Shown: piece after piece, positions 1 to 9,000 of the stretch
Position numbering within the stretch: position 1 is the first letter of the stretch
Layout of the letters: each line of letters opens with the position of its first letter
Source: Stentor coeruleus
Taxonomy: Eukaryota; Ciliophora; Heterotrichea; Heterotrichida; Stentoridae
Direction: 5' to 3'
NCBI GenBank assembly: GCA_001970955.1
Contig: MPUH01001058.1
Coordinates: 1-25,055, forward strand
Length of the DNA stretch: 25,055 bases
The notes under the pieces: model-generated
The model's database searches: none
The model's input: only the letters and a program-made list of their open reading frames with translations
Told to the model about the DNA's origin: nothing
Translations under genes and position numbers: made by a program

Positions 1-1553
1 CCTTAGATAAGAATGTTTGAAACTAAGATCTTTCGATGAAATTCCAAAGAAATTTCGATTCAGAAACCATACAATTTACTTTCTTGATATCTGATTATAG
101 AAAATTAGCTGTACTTGGAGCTGATCGATCAATTGAGTTACATGCACAATATGGAAAACATTACTCAACAAGGATACCACGTTTTGGAAGAGATATGGCT
201 TATAACCCATATAATTGTGAGCTTATGATTGTTGGTGCTACAAATGAAAGTTATAGATTGAATTTAGAACAAGGCAGATTTATGGCTCCATTAGAGTCGC
301 AGGTCTGTAGAGAATTAAATGTCTGTGGGTTTCTTCCTGGGCTGAAATGGATGTTTGGAGCAGGAGGAAATGATGGCTTTGTTGAGTGTTGGGATACAAG
401 AAGCAGAGAAAGCACAACTTTACTAGATGCTAAACAAGGTGAAATTACAGCTCTTAAGTTTGATACTCTACTAATGGCAACAGGACATGCTAATGGAGTT
501 GTAAATCTTTTCGATATAAGGTCACCTAAAGTCCTTCATTCAATTACTCACAAAAACCGCCTACCAATAAAAAGTGTATATTTTCACGGTGACTATTTCC
601 TTAGTACCAACTCTAAAGCTATAAAAATCAGTAATAAAGAAGCATCACAGATGGTAACAACAATAGAAAGTCAATATAATATAAATGATATAGAATGTAT
701 AGAAAACAGTGGTCTTATTTTTACTGCTAATGAAACCCAACGTGTAGGAATATACTATATCCCATTATTAGGCCCAGCACCGAAATGGTGTTCATTTGTT
801 GATGCTTTAAATGATGAGATCGAAGAACAAAAAATAAATATTCTTGATAATAAATAATTTGTCACAGTTGAAGAATTAGAAAAACTTAATGGTTCTGATC
901 TTATTGGTACAGAAATGCTTACTGAGTATGTGCATGGATATCTTCTTGATTCTAAACTTTATTATAAACTCAAAGCTTTATCTGAACCATTTGATTATAA
1001 AGAATATAAAAAAGAACGAATAGCTAAAAAACTTGAAGAAAAAACAGCTGAGAGAATTACTATAAAGAAAAAACTACCTAAAGTTAATAAAACATTTGCT
1101 GCAGTTATACAAAAAGATGAAAATCAGTCGAAACACCCAAAAACTAAAGAGATTATGGAAGATGATAGGTTTAAAGAAATGTTTTTTAATGAGGAATTTG
1201 AGATTAATCAAGAGTCTGATGATTTCAGAAGGCTGAATAGAAGAAGAATGGAAGAGAGGGTTGATGAAGAGAAAAGTGAAGAAGATGAAGTGATTGATGA
1301 AGATGAAGAAATAGTTCCAAAACTTAAGAAAAAGAGAAAATTTGAAGGAGAACTTATAGAAGAACCAGATGAAGATGGAGAAGATAAGATATTTAAAGAA
1401 AGATTTGAAGAAAAAGTAGAGAAAGTAAAACGAGTTAGAAACAAAGAGAAAAAATCAAAAATATTAAAACAGAAACCAGATTTAGTTGGTAGGAGGACTG
1501 CAGTCCCAATGCAAAGATTCTTAAGAAAGCCAAAGCTTTATAACCAAAGATAG
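1..1553 (+). CDS. NOL10: NOL10/Enp2 nucleolar WD40 protein, 5' partial, with apparent lesions
   Basis: This is a homologue of NOL10 (yeast Enp2), a nucleolar beta-propeller protein of the small-subunit processome, needed for 18S rRNA maturation. The long open stretch from 36 carries family signatures in order: TRIPRFGRD, YRLNLEQGR, VECWDTR, LPIKSVYF, TANET, GIYYIP and GPAPKWCSF. After an in-frame TAA at 855-857 the same frame continues with FVTVEELEKL, YVHGYLLD, KLPKVNK, DDRFKEMF and a Lys/Glu-rich nucleolar tail, collinear with the family. No GT-AG intron can remove the TAA. Homology also continues upstream of the ATG at 36: positions 7-24 read IRMFET, but one base appears to be missing near 25-27, and a TAG lies at 4-6. 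Roughly the first 85 residues lie outside the window. It is either an expressed gene with sequence errors or readthrough, or a young pseudogene. Family identity is very secure; intactness is not. Confidence 0.9.
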
Positions 1554-1722
1554 TCTTAGTATAATTATATTCCGTACTTTATAAACTTATGGCTATACAT
1601 TATTCTTTCTATCTCAATAATAATAATATCCAAAAAGAACTCATATCTTCACTTTAAAAACATCATATCTCTATTTATAAAATTTCAAAATATTCTTTTA
1701 CACTATTATTATTCTGATAATA

Positions 1723-1977
1723 ATGGGCAATTGCTGTGACACTGTAGATTCCCACCTTCTGGAACTTATCCAAAATGAAGACCATAGCAGTAGTACTTTG
1801 AGCTATAGCTACGATCCAGGTAACACAACTGGAGAATTGTATATAAAAGACTTATGCACTGAAGAGCTCCCTAATAAATTTTTCAAGTATCGAAAAAATG
1901 ATCGCAAACTTAAAACAATCATTGAAGACAGACAAGAAGATACTTATAGCCCTAAGTTCTCTGTTCATAAAAATTAA
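1723..1977 (+). CDS. small MGNCC-type putatively acylated protein, unknown
   Basis: An 84-residue open frame starting MGNCCDTVDS. Gly2 followed by Cys4 and Cys5 is a typical N-myristoylation plus palmitoylation signal, so the product is probably held on the cytosolic face of a membrane. The rest is hydrophilic, with an acidic and Ser/Tyr-rich first half and a basic FFKYRKNDRKLK patch at about residues 53-64. No membrane segment or known domain is visible. The ATG sits 169 bases after the NOL10 stop and the frame ends with TAA. It is short and unmatched, so coding status rests on the well-formed N-terminal signal and balanced codon use. Confidence 0.6.
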   Translation: MGNCCDTVDSHLLELIQNEDHSSSTLSYSYDPGNTTGELYIKDLCTEELPNKFFKYRKNDRKLKTIIEDRQEDTYSPKFSVHKN

Positions 1978-2998
1978 TGTTTAATTATATATAGAAGTGT
2001 TTTAAAATATAGTGAATTAGAATTTGCAATATAGGATTTAAAGAGTTTATATAGATAAAAAATATGAGATTTGTTTGGATTATTAGAGATTTTGGCTTGA
2101 TATTTGACTTTAAAAGCTATTTTTGGTTGCAGTTTTTAGATAATGTCATTGGTTGTAATAAAAAAAATTGCATTTTTATAGTGAATAGAAGCGGGAGGTT
2201 TTTATGTAGATAATGATATTGTTAGAATAAAATTTAAGCTATGAGTTTTAGGATTTATTACTTGATAAGGTAGATGAAATTTATATATTCTTAATAAGGA
2301 TATTATGCTTTTAATAAAACTGAGGTAATAGTTATCATATAAGTGTATATGATAAAAGAAATTTGGGTAAAATGAAAAGGTTGGGCTAGGCTTATGATAG
2401 ATTTTATAGGTAAACTAATTTAGTTTGATATTTTTTTTGGATTTGGGCTATTAGGATACTGTATTGATGCATGATTTTTTAGATAATATTGATTTAAATT
2501 AACGCTTAACACTTAGAAATTTTTTGTTAGATTTAGTGATTTTGGATACATGTAGGTAGTGTAGGGTGCGATACACTATTGCGTAAATTTTTTTAATTTC
2601 AAACGGGTTGAAACACTAGGAAACTTAAATAACTCACGTGGCCTCATAATAACTTTCTTTTCTCTCATTGAGAAAAGTGATACTAAATCTTTTTTTTTAC
2701 ACTCATAGTTACTATTCTCGCAGACCACTTTTTTCATAGTCAATTTTTTCTAAAACATTTTACCCTTAATTCTAACAGTAACATAGTCTTAAGTAAAAAA
2801 CTTTCAAAAACATCTTTCTAAACTTATTTCATCTCTTTTTCCCCCTCAGGTCAATAGAAAATAAAACCCTTTCTCACATAATTTTTTATCTTCTTTTCTA
2901 CTTCAAAAAAATTTAAATATTTCTACTTTAATATTTTTATCCTTATCTTTATTCAAACAGATAATTTTCCATATTTAACAGAAATTCATAATTTAAAA
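1978..2998. other. long spacer with strand-composition switch
   Basis: No convincing gene is seen. From about 1990 to 2540 the + strand is G-rich and very C-poor; from about 2640 to 2998 it is C-rich and G-poor, leading into the gene at 2999. The change falls in a short segment that also holds two hairpins and a T7 run (2557-2613). The second half is probably promoter and 5' leader of the 2999 gene; the first half is 3' flank of the 1723 gene. Confidence 0.6.
2557..2613 (+). other. paired hairpins flanking a T7 tract
   Basis: TAGTGTA (2557-2563) pairs perfectly with TACACTA (2572-2578) around an 8-base loop. A T7 run follows (2588-2594, inside AAATTTTTTTAA). Then TTTCAA (2597-2602) pairs with TTGAAA (2608-2613) around ACGGG. 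Stem, Sm-like U tract, stem resembles the 3' half of an Sm-class small RNA, but I cannot match it to any known snRNA. It may equally be a terminator-like or cruciform element. Confidence 0.25.
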
Positions 2999-3430
2999 AT
3001 GATACTTACACTTGTATTCTACCTTGTAGTCTGTGGATTTTTTTATCAAATGTGGCGTAAGAGCAGTATTGAAGAAAAGAACTTAAGAAAAACTTATACA
3101 AGAAGTGATATTATGTCTCAATCATGTAATGGGAAACTTCCTGATGATTGGATTTCAGTTGAAGAAATCAAAAAACATTTAAACCCTGTGCATGTCTTTA
3201 AACCACAAAGGTATAGACAAAAACCTTTGCAAAAAGCAGTGATTCGAGTAATGGATAACAAAGAAAATGAATACCCATCAAAGCAATCTTTAACCTCATT
3301 CATTCTAAAAGAATTAGAGTCCTCAGTAAACGAATTGACAAAACCAGTTGCACAAGTGAAAATAAACCAGTCACTTAAAGCATCTGTTCTCAATCCATAT
3401 GCAAAAGAGTTTATCCTATCTAATACCTAA
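2999..3430 (+). CDS. single-pass membrane protein with C-terminal PAM2-like motif
   Basis: A 143-residue protein. Residues 2-19 form one hydrophobic helix (ILTLVFYLVVCGFFYQMW) followed at once by basic residues (RKSSIEEKNLRK), so by the positive-inside rule the rest is probably cytosolic. The extreme C-terminus contains S129-V-L-N-P-Y-A-K-E-F-I-L140, which fits the PAM2 pattern (LNxxAxEFxP) used by ataxin-2, PAIP1/2 and others to bind the MLLE domain of poly(A)-binding protein; only the final Pro is replaced by Leu. The middle is hydrophilic and unmatched. The stop lies 9 bases from the stop of the convergent WD40 gene. The PAM2 reading is by motif only; the inferred role is tethering PABP or mRNA to a membrane. 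Confidence 0.75.
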   Translation: MILTLVFYLVVCGFFYQMWRKSSIEEKNLRKTYTRSDIMSQSCNGKLPDDWISVEEIKKHLNPVHVFKPQRYRQKPLQKAVIRVMDNKENEYPSKQSLTSFILKELESSVNELTKPVAQVKINQSLKASVLNPYAKEFILSNT

Positions 3431-3439
3431 AAATAATCT

Positions 3440-4741
3440 TTAGTAGTTAAAAATAGAATTCGACACCTGCCACACTTGCAAAATATTATCTTCAGCAACT
3501 GATGCTAAAGTTAAATCTTCATTAGGATTCCAAGCAATATCTGAAACATAAGATGTATGTCCTCCATGTATAAAAACTAATTCAGGTGGTCCATCTTCAG
3601 CTTCTTCTTCACTTTGTACTTTACCAATATTCGTCAAATCCCAAATCATAACCCTTCTATCATTACTTGCACTTGCTACCAAATTCCCAGTATAAGGTGC
3701 CCATTTTACACTTGTAACAATATCTTTATGACAAGAAAAACTTGCGCTTTTTAAAGATAAATTTCTTAAATCCCATATACCAATAGTCTTATCTTTGCTT
3801 CCTGTAGCTAATATATATGGAGATGCATTATTAAAATCAGCTGATGTGATTTCTCTAGAATGGGCTTCTATAATATGTGTTGGAAGTTCTTGTCTATGAT
3901 CCCAAAGCATGATTGCATTATTAAAATCAGCTGATGTTATTTCTCTAGAATGAGCTTCTATAACATGTGTTGGAAGTTCTTGTCTATGATCCCAAAGCAT
4001 GATTTTTTTATCATTTCCCACACTAGCTAAAACCCCATTTTCATTAATAACAAGATCTTCAATACCATTTTCATGACCAAAATAAGTCCTTAAAGGTAAA
4101 GTATTACCTTGTGAGATATCCCAAATATTAATAATATTATCATGAGCTGCTGATGCTAACATACCTTGTTTTGATGTAAACCAAGCTAAGCCTTTTCCTT
4201 CTTTGTTATGCCCTGTGAGAACTAAATTAGGGCTTACTGCTGATTTGTTACTATATTTTCTTAAGTCATAGATATAAACAAAACTATTTGGGGATTTTGT
4301 GGCAATTAAATAATCTTGTTTAGGCATAGCTCGAGCTCTGAGAACTTCTTTTTCATGATTGATTTTAGCTGTGATTTCGATTTTGTTATCAGTTTTAGAA
4401 AGTAAACCTATTCCCCCAGCATCTTTTGTATTGTCTAAGTAAATTTTCCCACTTATCAAACTTTGTTCCATTGGGATTTTTACTTTAGCTTGAAGTAAGA
4501 GTTCTTGTTCAGTATTTCCTGTGTTGGTTCCTAAAAGCAAGGTTTGAAATGAATAGTCTGAGTTTGGGGAACATTCACGGGTTGAGGCCCATTCTACTGT
4601 TAGAGATGGCCATTCTAGTACATGGGTTATCATTGTGTCGTACATGAATGGAGAGTTTTTTTTCCATATTTTGTACTCCTCAAGAATCACTTGTTCATCG
4701 GTTTCTTCAATATCCCCTTCATCTTTCATTATGGTGTTCAT
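3440..4741 (-). CDS. RBBP4/RBBP7/MSI1-type histone-binding WD40 protein
   Basis: The product is a histone H3-H4 chaperone subunit of the RBBP4/CAF-1 p48/MSI1 family, shared by CAF-1, NuRD/Sin3 deacetylase and PRC2-type complexes. The N-terminal helix region reads EEYKIWKKNSPFMYD, then THVLEWPSLTVEW, as in RBBP4. Further signatures are KINHEKEVLRARAMP, ILATGSKDKTIGIWDLRN and EDGPPELVFIHGGHT with WNPNE. At 433 residues it is near the usual ~425, but only because a 30-residue segment occurs twice in the middle of the propeller, while the acidic C-terminal tail of animal RBBP4 is absent. The ATG is followed by an acidic start (MNTIMKDEGDIEETDE) that fits the family. The 3' end almost touches the convergent gene at 3430. 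Confidence 0.95.
   Translation of the reverse strand: MNTIMKDEGDIEETDEQVILEEYKIWKKNSPFMYDTMITHVLEWPSLTVEWASTRECSPNSDYSFQTLLLGTNTGNTEQELLLQAKVKIPMEQSLISGKIYLDNTKDAGGIGLLSKTDNKIEITAKINHEKEVLRARAMPKQDYLIATKSPNSFVYIYDLRKYSNKSAVSPNLVLTGHNKEGKGLAWFTSKQGMLASAAHDNIINIWDISQGNTLPLRTYFGHENGIEDLVINENGVLASVGNDKKIMLWDHRQELPTHVIEAHSREITSADFNNAIMLWDHRQELPTHIIEAHSREITSADFNNASPYILATGSKDKTIGIWDLRNLSLKSASFSCHKDIVTSVKWAPYTGNLVASASNDRRVMIWDLTNIGKVQSEEEAEDGPPELVFIHGGHTSYVSDIAWNPNEDLTLASVAEDNILQVWQVSNSIFNY
3824..4003. repeat. 90-bp tandem duplication inside the RBBP4-like gene
   Basis: Positions 3824-3913 and 3914-4003 are head-to-tail copies with three substitutions: two silent and one Ile/Val. The repeat is in frame and duplicates 30 residues starting IMLWDHRQELPTH. 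That is shorter than a full WD blade (40-45 residues), and the inserted copy lacks the ILATGSKDKT strand. It is either a recent real duplication or two alleles misjoined by the assembler. Confidence 0.9.
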
Positions 4742-5286
4742 TTTTATAATTAGGGATTGTATGATGTTGTGAGGATAATTTATTTGGATTTATGAGTTTT
4801 AGTGATTTTGTTTTTGATATGATGCTAAAGGAATGGGATATAGATTATATGAGGTTTGATAAAGACTTTATGGGTTTTAGTATTGAATTTGGGTATCTGA
4901 AAAAATATGAGAGAAGTGATTTTGGATTTTTTTTTTTTAGTATAGGTGCTATTTATGATTTTTATATCAGAATACTTAGATGATAGTATAAAGATGATGC
5001 TTACGATTGTTAAAGTAGATAAGAAAAGTATTTGAAGTTTTATGTTTTTGAGATTAGTTGAGTTTTATAATCATGGGTGATGCTAAGAAGTTTTAATTAT
5101 TTTTTTTGGATTGTGAAGTAATGTAGTTATTAAGACTTATATGATTATTAGAATGATAGTTTCTAGCCTAATCTAAGAGTGAACTAATCAACTTTTTGAT
5201 TCGATTACAATAAGATTATTTTTTTTATACAATACCTATCGATAAATAAAAATGTATTAGTTTTTCTTGTAAGTAAGGCTATAAGG

Positions 5287-5368
5287 GTTTTTTACTTCAA
5301 TTTATGCGTTCAACATAAACATTCTATCCGAAGCCTACGAAAATGCTAGCATACAAATAATTTATGTT
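5287..5368. repeat. direct repeat copy 1 (partner at 5526-5606)
   Basis: The segment from GTTTTTTACTTCAATTTA through CTATCCGAAGCCTACGAAAA to the ACAAATAATTTA end recurs 238-239 bases downstream with few substitutions and one single-base length change. The core around CCGAAGCCTACGAAAATGCT is identical. It lies at the centre of a divergent promoter, so it could be a regulatory element or the remains of a duplicated insertion. Confidence 0.85.
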
Positions 5369-5525
5369 ATATATATCAAAAAAGCAAAAATATAATAAGT
5401 AGTAGAAATTAAAAAAATTAACACCAATTATACAATATTTTATATATGATTTCCACTGAAAAATGTAAATAAATCATTAATATCTATACTTAAATACACG
5501 AATTATATGCATAACAATAATTTAA

Positions 5526-5606
5526 GTTTTTTACTTCAATTTAAGCTTTCAACATTAACAACTATCCGAAGCCTACGAAAATGCTAACATACAAATAATT
5601 TAAGTT
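5526..5606. repeat. direct repeat copy 2 (partner at 5287-5368)
   Basis: Second copy of the ~80-bp repeat. It is flanked on both sides by the short word AATTTAAGTT (about 5519-5528 and 5598-5607), which copy 1 has in altered form (AATTTATGTT) on its right side only. Confidence 0.85.
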
Positions 5607-6028
5607 GTATACCAATTCTCAATCTAAAAGCATCAGCAAGTATCCCTTTTTCTCTCAATCAATTATCCAATCCTCTAAATCACATATAATTTTTTATCTA
5701 ATTTCCCCCATATATTACATCTTATCTTCTTTATCTTACTCATAATTACTCAACCCCTCATCATATTCCCAAATTCTCCCATAAGCCCCCTATCAAAACC
5801 AAACATAAAAATTTCCCATATTATCCCATCCTATCAAATCCAAAACATCAAATCTCCCCCTAAATCCTATTTTATTAACTAATCTTATCCTTTAAAAAAA
5901 AAGTCACTTCACAATCTTTCATCAAAAATCCACTTTTTCAAAAAGAAACTCATACACTATCCAGCTATAATGCCCATTTGCAACCCACAATCGATTTCTA
6001 ATTTTTATAGTTAAAACGGATATAATTT

Positions 6029-9000
6029 ATGGTAAGCAAGCTTTTATTTGCATTACTACTGCTTCTGTCTATTGGAAGCTCACAAGATATAGTTGACGAA
6101 GATACCTCAACCGATGATTCTACAGAAACTTCTGATGAGCAATCCGACCAAACCGATTCCTCAGACTTAGATCAAGCAATAGACGCTGCTGAGGCTGAAC
6201 TAAATGACAGTCTTTTAATAACTTCAGATGATCTATATGAAAATGCTGAAGCTTTACAAGAAGTCCTTGATTTAATGGAATCCACTAATACAGAAACAGT
6301 AACTATTACAGGAATCAGCTATGATACTACATCATTATCAACTTTAATAGAAGATTTAGAACTTGAAGCAACTGAACAAGAGCTTATTGAAGAAGCTGTA
6401 AAAACTGCTGAAGCAATATTAGATTATGGTAATGAAGATAACCCAACATCAGAACAATTATATGATTATGCAGAAACTTTAGAATATGTTTTAATTCTTA
6501 TGGAAGAAAATGATGTTGCTATAATATTTGATGTTCAATATACATATACTGAAGTTGAAGAACTTATTGAATTAGCTTATGCTGATGCTTTAAATACTGA
6601 AGAATTAGAAATTTTAGAAGAGATAGCTGATAATGATTTAGAAGAAACTTTAGAAGAAGAAGTTGTAGCTGGGCTTGAAGATTTAGAAAATAATGAATTG
6701 TCTGATGAAGAAAAAGTTGACCTAGCAAATTCAATTGAAGAGTTATTAGAATTGATGGAAGAAGGGGATAGAATTGGTGATGATGATGAAATTACAATTG
6801 ATGAGCTTGAGGAAATTGGAAATCAATTAGAAGAAGAGCTTAATATCGATGAAGAAGAAGCTGCTGTTGCTGCTGAAAATGAACTTAATGATGATGGGAC
6901 AACTTCTGATGATTTAGAAGAAGATCTTTTAGCTATACAAGAACTTATTGATACTTTAGATGATGGATCTGTTGTTATTATTAATAATGAAGATTATGAT
7001 GAAGAAGAACTTGAAGAAATAGCTGAAAGTATAGAAGAAGATATTGAAGATCAACAAAATATTGAAAATGCTGTTGAAGAAGCTGAGAAAATCATTGAAG
7101 GATATGATTTACTAACTTCTGAGCAGTTATTTTCTTATGCTGAAGCTTTAGAAGTTGTTTATGAACTTATGGATGATGATGATTATGCGTATATTTTTGA
7201 TATTTTGTATACAAAAGATGAAGTTGATGTACTTATTGATGAAATTATAATCCAAGCTGAAGCTACAGAAGAACTTGAAATACTTGATATTGAATCTGAA
7301 GAATATTTAGAAGATGAACTTGTAGTTGATATCAATGAAGCACTTGATACGGATAATTTGACTGCTGAGGAAGAATCACAATTAGCAGAAGATCTTGAAA
7401 AATTATCTGAAGAACTTGAAGGTGATGAAGAAGTTGCTATAAATGGAGAAGATGCTGATAGTGATGATTTACTTGCATTAGCTGAAATTACTGAAGAAAA
7501 TGCTGCAGAAAGTACAGAAATAGTTGAAGCTGAAGCTGTTATAAGTGATGATGAAGAACCAACTGCTGAAGATCTTGAAGACCTTATCGATGAGTTAGAT
7601 GATATAATTGTTATTGAAACTATTGTTATTGATGATATTGTTATTGATGATCAAGATGATCTTCAAGTTTATATAGAAGAATTAGAAGCTGAGCTATTAG
7701 TGTTAGAAAATGATGAAGCTTTAGTTGAGGAATTAAATGAAGCTGAAGAAATAATTGTAGAAGGTCAAGATGCAACATCTGATGATTTATTTGATTTGGC
7801 TGAAGCACTTGAAGATGTTCATGCACTTATGGCTATTAATGATGTAATTGTTGTTGATGATGTTGAATATGATTATTCTTCTTTAGAAACATATATAAGC
7901 GATATATATATTGAAGCTGAAGAACTTCAACATCAAGAAATCCTTGATACCCTTGCTGAAGAAGCAGAAGTTGCATATGGTGATGGGAGTACATCAGATC
8001 AATTATTAGCTTACATAGATGCTCTTGAATCAATATTTGATTTTATGAATGAAAATGATATCGTCACACTTTTCGATACTGATTATACTAAAGAAGATGT
8101 TAGAAATGAAATCTTAGAAACTACTTTAGAAGCTGATGAACTTATTGATATAGAAGAGCTTAATGATGATATTCTAGATATTGAATTATCAACTGATCCT
8201 ACAACATTAGACGAAGCAGAAGATTTAATTGGTGAATATGAAGATTTAATAGTTGAAATGGAAGATGTAGGTGAAGATACTATTATTGTATTAGAAACTG
8301 AACTTACAGTTGATGATATTGAAGATATAATTGAAGACCTTGATGATCTTGCTATAGAATTAGCTGATCAAGAAGAACTTGACGATATAGCTTTAAAAAT
8401 AGAAATTTATGTTGATCAATATGTTGCTGAAGATGGTACTATTTATATAACAGCTGAACTTCTTGAAGGAGAACTTGAATTATGGATTGAACTTGAAGAA
8501 GCTCTTGATGAAGGAGAGACTGTTATTGNAATATAGCTTTAAAAATAGAAATTTATGTTGATCAATATGTTGCTGAAGATGGTACTGTTTATATAACAGC
8601 TGAACTTCTCGAAGGAGAACTTGAATTATGGATTGAACTTGAAGAAGCTCTTGATGAAGGAGAGACTGTTATTGTTGATGGATGGGAATATAATGATGAT
8701 ACAATTGATGATTTTATTGAAGAAATCCAAAATANGTTGATGGATGGGAATATAATGATGATACAATTGATGATTTTATTGAAGAAATCCAAAATACTTT
8801 AGAAATACTTGAAGAAGATGACCTAGTTCAAGTTGTTGCTGATGGAGAAATATCATATATAACAGAAGATGAATTTGAGAATATTTTAGAAACGAATATA
8901 AATACAGAAAAAATAAACTCAGCTATAGAAGATATTGAAGAAATTATGTCTTTAGAAACTTTAACTTCTGCAAATATGTATGATTTATTAGAAGCTATTG

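Larger units (their letters stand above)
4742..6028. other. divergent promoter region, 1.3 kb, no gene
   Basis: The region separates the minus-strand RBBP4-like gene from the plus-strand acidic giant. From 4742 to about 5160 the + strand has almost no C, which is a G-free leader on the sense strand of the minus gene. From about 5640 to 6028 it has almost no G, the same signature for the plus gene. Between them lie the ~80-bp direct repeats (5287, 5526). A 63-codon open frame at 4792 is Phe-rich and follows from base composition; I do not accept it as a gene. Confidence 0.6.

Noticed and set aside
15..27. GT...AG span as an intron explaining the NOL10 frame break
   Set aside because: It is 13 nt, and removing it gives a frame that does not match NOL10; a missing base fits better.
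3178..3210. Second PAM2 motif (LNPVHVFKP, residues 61-69)
   Set aside because: It is one residue short between Asn and Phe and lacks the key Ala, so it does not fit LNxxAxxFxP.
4792..4983. 63-codon open frame with ATG
   Set aside because: Phe/Asp-rich reading of a C-free stretch; the open frame follows from base composition, and it sits in the leader of the minus-strand gene.
5160..5230. Possible tRNA (TTCGATT-like B box)
   Set aside because: No cloverleaf arms can be drawn and no A box is present.
7641..8033. His/Leu/Gln-rich open frames on the minus strand of the acidic gene
   Set aside because: They are antisense shadows of Asp/Glu codons (GAT, GAA give ATC, TTC or CAT-type codons in other frames).
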